A stretch of 10,352 nt of DNA, from NCBI GenBank assembly GCA_964464825.1, contig CAYXKL010000095.1, positions 1-10,352 of the forward strand. Direction: 5' to 3'. The position numbers and the translations under genes were made by a program. The notes beneath the pieces are model-generated. The model did not search any database. It saw only the letters and a program-made list of their open reading frames with translations, and had not been told where the DNA came from. This DNA is from DYJK01 sp964464825 (GTDB lineage: Bacteria > Bacteroidota > Ignavibacteria > Ignavibacteriales > Melioribacteraceae). This document shows positions 7,761 through 10,352 of the stretch, piece after piece (position 1 is the stretch's first letter; the number at the start of each line of letters is the position of its first letter).

Positions 7761-7799
7761 AAAAAAAGCCGTTCTAAATGAACGGCTTTTTTATTTTAA
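7761..7799. terminator. bidirectional Rho-independent terminator
   Basis: The stem GCCGTTC/GAACGGC (7768-7774 and 7780-7786) has a five-base loop TAAAT. It is flanked by an A run on the left and a T run on the right, which extend the stem with six A-T pairs. Read from either strand it gives a GC stem followed by a U tract. It lies between two convergent genes and can end both the lipoprotein and OmpA-like transcripts. Confidence 0.93.
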
Positions 7800-7812
7800 T
7801 ATAGTTAGATAT

Positions 7813-9354
7813 TTATTTTGTAACGGTGAGATTTGGATTAATTATAACTTCAATCCTTCTATTTTTTGCTCTCCCCTCTTCGGATGAATTATTTGCAATT
7901 GGTTTTGTTGAGCCCATTCCGATTACTGATATTCTGCTTGCGTCACCACCCATTGTTGATAATAAATATTGATAAATAGAGTTAGCTCTGTTTTGTGATA
8001 ATTCCAAGTTTTTTTGAAAATTTCCTTCTCCATCCGTATGGCCTTCAATCACTACAGTCCCATTTGGAAAAGTTTGTATTGCCTTTTGAACTTTGTTCAG
8101 CAGATTGAAGTATTGCGGTTCTAAAGTTGCCTTACTTGTCGGAAAGTTCATATTGATCAAACGAATTATAATGAGATCACCGTTTCTTATAACCTCTGCT
8201 TCTGAAGGAAGAAACATATCACTTACACTTTGAATCATCTGTTCATTCATTGCTTGTTCATCGGCTTGCGTTTTGAATTTAATATTTTCTGTTTCGATAG
8301 CACTCAGTTTTGTTAAATACTCTTCATTAATCTTTTTTAGCTGAACAATTTCTGATGAAAGATTTTCATTCTGCTTATTAGACTCATCAAGTGCGGTTTT
8401 TGTCAACTCAAGTGTTTTATTTAATTCATCAACTTTTTCAGTCAGCGATGTTTTTTCTTTTTCCAGAGCAGCAATCTTAGATTTATCAATTTTAATATTT
8501 TCAACAATTTTTTTAGTTACTAATTCATTCCCATTATCGAATAAAGGTTTAACATTTATTTCTTTCGAAATATTTATCAGCGGTTCTTCCCACATCATTA
8601 CCAAATCTTCACGCGTTTTATCCTCTTCATCCATTTTAACAAATAAATTTTTAAGATAAACTCCATGATTGATTTCATACATTCCAAGATTTTTCAATTC
8701 AACGGCTTTGACGGTATCATATCGATTTGCATTAAGTGTTGATTCAATATCAGTTGCACATTGTTTAGCTTTTTTAAGAATAGTGGGAGTATACTTTTCC
8801 AATCCATCATCTTCAGCTTTTTCAATTGCACTATTTAGAGGCAATATATATTTGTTTTTCAACGCAATCAGTTCTGCATCTTTATACAATTTTTCGGCTT
8901 CATCGGAATATTTTTTTACGCCATTTGGATTATTATCGTTGTATTCTTCAAAAGCATTGACGAAAAGTTTTTCAGCTTCATCCCATTGCTCTGGAAATTT
9001 ATCGGTAGCATTTGCATTAATTACAAGCTGTCTAATTTTCATAAGTGCAGTAAAATTTTGTCCGATTATCTGTGCCGATTCAAATGCTTTGCGAAAAAGA
9101 TCTTTAGCTGAAGAAAGTTTTAGAGTAACATCAGTGGATCTGCTTTTTTCACCAATCATTTCTTTAACTTCATTAAATAGTTCATCACCTTTTTCAAAAT
9201 CAGATGCTGCAAAAATATTTGCAGCTGCACTTAATGCTTTGAGGTGCAGATCAGATACTTCTTTGAATAATGGATCGTTACTTTGAGAAATTATAGATGT
9301 GTTAGTGATAATTAATATAAATGGAATAAGTAATTTTTTTGGAATCAGTTTCAT
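7813..9354 (-). CDS. OmpA-C-domain protein with helical and coiled-coil N-terminal half
   Basis: A 513-residue periplasmic, peptidoglycan-binding protein. Residues 1 to about 24 are a signal peptide (MKLIPKK, hydrophobic core, ISQ). There is no lipobox Cys and no membrane barrel. Residues about 28-170 contain Ala/Glu/Lys-rich helical pairs (FEKGDELFNEV, AKDLFRKAF, WDEAEKLFVNAF, SDEAEKLYKDAE) resembling TPR- or DUF4398-like repeats. Residues about 285-365 form a coiled coil with heptad-like Leu/Ile spacing. Residues about 387-505 are the OmpA/MotB C-domain, with EGHTDGEG at 437-444, LSQNRA at 452-457 and GRAKNRRIEV at 494-503. D441 and R456, the peptidoglycan diaminopimelate-binding pair of the family, are both present. 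GGAGG (9359-9363) is four bases from the ATG. It converges on the lipoprotein gene and shares its terminator. A role in tethering envelope structures to the cell wall is likely; the partner is unknown. Confidence 0.92.
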   Translation of the reverse strand: MKLIPKKLLIPFILIITNTSIISQSNDPLFKEVSDLHLKALSAAANIFAASDFEKGDELFNEVKEMIGEKSRSTDVTLKLSSAKDLFRKAFESAQIIGQNFTALMKIRQLVINANATDKFPEQWDEAEKLFVNAFEEYNDNNPNGVKKYSDEAEKLYKDAELIALKNKYILPLNSAIEKAEDDGLEKYTPTILKKAKQCATDIESTLNANRYDTVKAVELKNLGMYEINHGVYLKNLFVKMDEEDKTREDLVMMWEEPLINISKEINVKPLFDNGNELVTKKIVENIKIDKSKIAALEKEKTSLTEKVDELNKTLELTKTALDESNKQNENLSSEIVQLKKINEEYLTKLSAIETENIKFKTQADEQAMNEQMIQSVSDMFLPSEAEVIRNGDLIIIRLINMNFPTSKATLEPQYFNLLNKVQKAIQTFPNGTVVIEGHTDGEGNFQKNLELSQNRANSIYQYLLSTMGGDASRISVIGMGSTKPIANNSSEEGRAKNRRIEVIINPNLTVTK

Positions 9355-9562
9355 AATGCCTCCATTTAGAATTACTTTACTTTGAAGGAATGTATATAAA
9401 TTTATATCACAATATAATTAAATAAGATTTCAGAGAAATAATATTTTTCTAAAACATACTAGTTATCTTAATAAATGAGGGCTTTATTATTTAGGGAATA
9501 AGAAACTATGGATGAATTGTGTTCTTGTATTTTTATTATTAGATAATATTACGAATTTAATT
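9355..9562. other. AT-rich intergenic region upstream of the OmpA-like gene
   Basis: No gene was found in these 208 bases. They must hold the OmpA-like gene's promoter, on the minus strand. The notable element is a 14-base perfect palindrome ATATAAATTTATAT (9394-9407), about 40 bases before the start, which could contain a -10 region or an operator. No clear hexamer pair was identified. Confidence 0.4.
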
Positions 9563-9736
9563 TTAACTATTGGATTGAATATTATATTTCTTCATTTTTC
9601 TCCAAAGAGTTGAAAGGTTAATGGATAATTCTTTAGCTGTTTTTGTCCGGTTCAATCTCTCTGCGGAATAATCAAGAGTTAATTTTCTGTTAATAACTTG
9701 TTCAAGACGGACACGGTATGCTGCCGATGCTTTCAT
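9563..9736 (-). CDS. orphan Fis-type helix-turn-helix, 57 residues
   Basis: A short frame from the ATG at 9734-9736 to the TAA at 9563-9565. Residues about 20-53 match the C-terminal Fis-type (HTH_8) DNA-binding domain of NtrC-like sigma-54 activators: KTAKELSINLSTLWRKMKKY aligns with the usual pattern of a conserved Ala, Leu, Ile-Ser, Thr-Leu and a final basic Lys-Lys-Tyr. The usual receiver and AAA+ ATPase domains are absent. A stop lies three codons before the ATG in frame (an in-frame TTG at 9742 could add two residues), and nothing ATPase-like is seen further upstream. There is no strong ribosome site. It may be a remnant of a lost sigma-54 regulator or a true stand-alone Fis-like protein; the decayed neighbour at 9855 favours the remnant slightly. 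Confidence 0.6.
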   Translation of the reverse strand: MKASAAYRVRLEQVINRKLTLDYSAERLNRTKTAKELSINLSTLWRKMKKYNIQSNS

Positions 9737-9825
9737 ATTCAATTAAAGATTCCCTGAGAATAAAAGTATTCAATCTTATATTCGGTTTAGGATTTGGATT
9801 AATCATCTATTTAATAGGATATTAA
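9727..9825 (+). CDS. possible 32-residue single-helix membrane peptide
   Basis: A frame from the ATG at 9727 to the TAA at 9823-9825; an in-frame ATG at 9718 would add three residues. It has a charged start (SIKDSLRIK) and then one hydrophobic, glycine-containing stretch (VFNLIFGLGFGLIIYLIGY), enough for one membrane helix. Its 5' end overlaps the 5' end of the minus-strand helix-turn-helix gene by ten bases. It ends 29 bases before the thioesterase. No ribosome site is visible and no family is recognised. It may be a real small protein, the tail of a lost membrane protein, or chance. Confidence 0.25.
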   Translation: MLSYSIKDSLRIKVFNLIFGLGFGLIIYLIGY

Positions 9826-9854
9826 AACTATTAATTAATCTTTCGGGATATTAA

Positions 9855-10250
9855 ATGCCATTAATTACAGAAAAAATATTTGATATTAAAACATACGACA
9901 TTGATATTGCCGGTCATGTGAACAATATTGTTTTTGTAAGATGGCTTGAGGAATTAAGAGTTAAATTATTTGAACAGACTTTACCAATAGTTGATTTGAT
10001 AAAAGAGAACAAGTTTCCCGTTGTTGCATAAACCTCAATAAAACATAAAAAACAAATTAAAATTGGTGAAATCTGTAATGCTAAAATGTTTGTTGAAAGA
10101 TTCGATCATCCAATTTGGGTATTAGATGCCAAATTTAGCGTTGACAATAAAATCGCTGCAATTGCTACTCAAAAGTGTGTTATTGTCGATTTGCTAAACA
10201 ATAGAATGATCTACCCGCCAAAAGAAATAGTTGGGAAAATCAACAAGTAA
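9855..10250 (+). pseudogene. acyl-CoA thioesterase (hotdog fold, 4HBT/YbgC-like) interrupted by an in-frame stop
   Basis: One frame of 131 codons carries a single internal TAA at 10029-10031 (codon 59) and ends at 10248-10250. Without that stop it would be a normal-length 4HBT-type thioesterase, which hydrolyses acyl-CoA in the cytoplasm. The first part has the family signature YDIDIAGHVNN (residues 14-24) with the likely catalytic Asp, then VFVRWLEELR. The second part continues smoothly with ISIK-like strand sequence (TSIKHKKQIKIGE), VERFDHPIWVLDAKF and AAIATQKCVIVD. The family normally has Ser, Ala or Glu at the broken position; TCA or GAA becomes TAA by one base change. Reading frame and domain order are otherwise intact, so the damage looks recent, or is a sequencing error. 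A restart at the ATG at 10086 would lack the active site. Confidence 0.85.
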
Positions 10251-10352
10251 AAGTCTCTAGGATTTATTTATAGTAATAAGCTAAAAAAATTAAGATAACC
10301 GAACTAAAATCAAGCTACCCCATTAGGAATCTGCCAAAGGCATCCTCCGAAG
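10251..10352. other. unassigned tail, GC-richer at the right edge
   Basis: No gene could be supported here. Bases 10251-10310 are AT-rich like the rest. The last 42 bases (10311-10352) are about 52% GC by count, clearly above the surroundings, and contain the small inverted motif GCCAAAGGC. This could be the edge of another gene, a dispersed repeat or an insertion element; the window ends too soon to tell. Confidence 0.3.

Noticed and set aside
8669..9286. 205-codon open frame on the plus strand
   Set aside because: It is antisense to the OmpA-like gene. Its Ser/Phe-rich composition follows from the Glu/Lys/Ala-rich helices on the other strand; it has no ribosome site and no family.
10029..10031. 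Internal TAA in the thioesterase as programmed recoding
   Set aside because: TAA is not a usual recoding codon for selenocysteine (TGA) or pyrrolysine (TAG), and the family has no special residue here. A mutation or sequencing error is simpler.

Overview
The window looks like an AT-rich chromosome of a Gram-negative bacterium from the Bacteroidota/Ignavibacteria side of the tree. The evidence is a TonB-dependent receptor with an N-terminal carboxypeptidase-regulatory-like domain, followed by a very large acidic secreted protein of the kind that sits beside such receptors in Ignavibacteria-like genomes. A lipoprotein and an OmpA-like envelope protein point the same way. The assignment rests on protein style, not on a marker gene. 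Several genes have good Shine-Dalgarno sequences (AGGAG, GGAGG, GGTGGAGG), so this is not the SD-poor translation typical of classic Bacteroidetes.

Layout: (i) 1-5957, minus strand: a two-gene unit, first the outer-membrane TonB-dependent receptor (3006-5957), then 37 bases later a secreted protein of at least 989 residues that runs off the left edge (1-2968). (ii) 6152-6787, minus strand: a NarL/LuxR-type regulator whose receiver domain has lost its phospho-acceptor Asp and conserved Lys. (iii) 7067-7750, plus strand: an unrecognised lipoprotein, divergent from the regulator. (iv) A strong two-way terminator at 7761-7799 separates it from a convergent OmpA-C-domain protein with a helical/coiled-coil N-terminal half (7813-9354, minus). 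(v) 9563-10352: an apparently decaying stretch with a 57-residue orphan Fis-type helix-turn-helix (minus), a possible 32-residue one-helix membrane peptide (plus), a hotdog-fold acyl-CoA thioesterase broken by one in-frame TAA (plus), and a GC-richer tail of unknown nature.

How the parts may work together (inference): the receptor and its secreted partner look like a substrate capture and uptake unit. The regulator lies between this unit and the lipoprotein. The two intergenic regions on either side of it share an exact 14-base sequence (6079-6092 and 6982-6995), and the receptor's upstream region also carries a 9-base inverted repeat around a TATAAT box. The simplest reading is that one DNA-binding protein, perhaps this phosphorylation-independent regulator, controls the receptor unit, itself and the lipoprotein together. 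No RNA gene, CRISPR array, complete insertion sequence or origin was seen.
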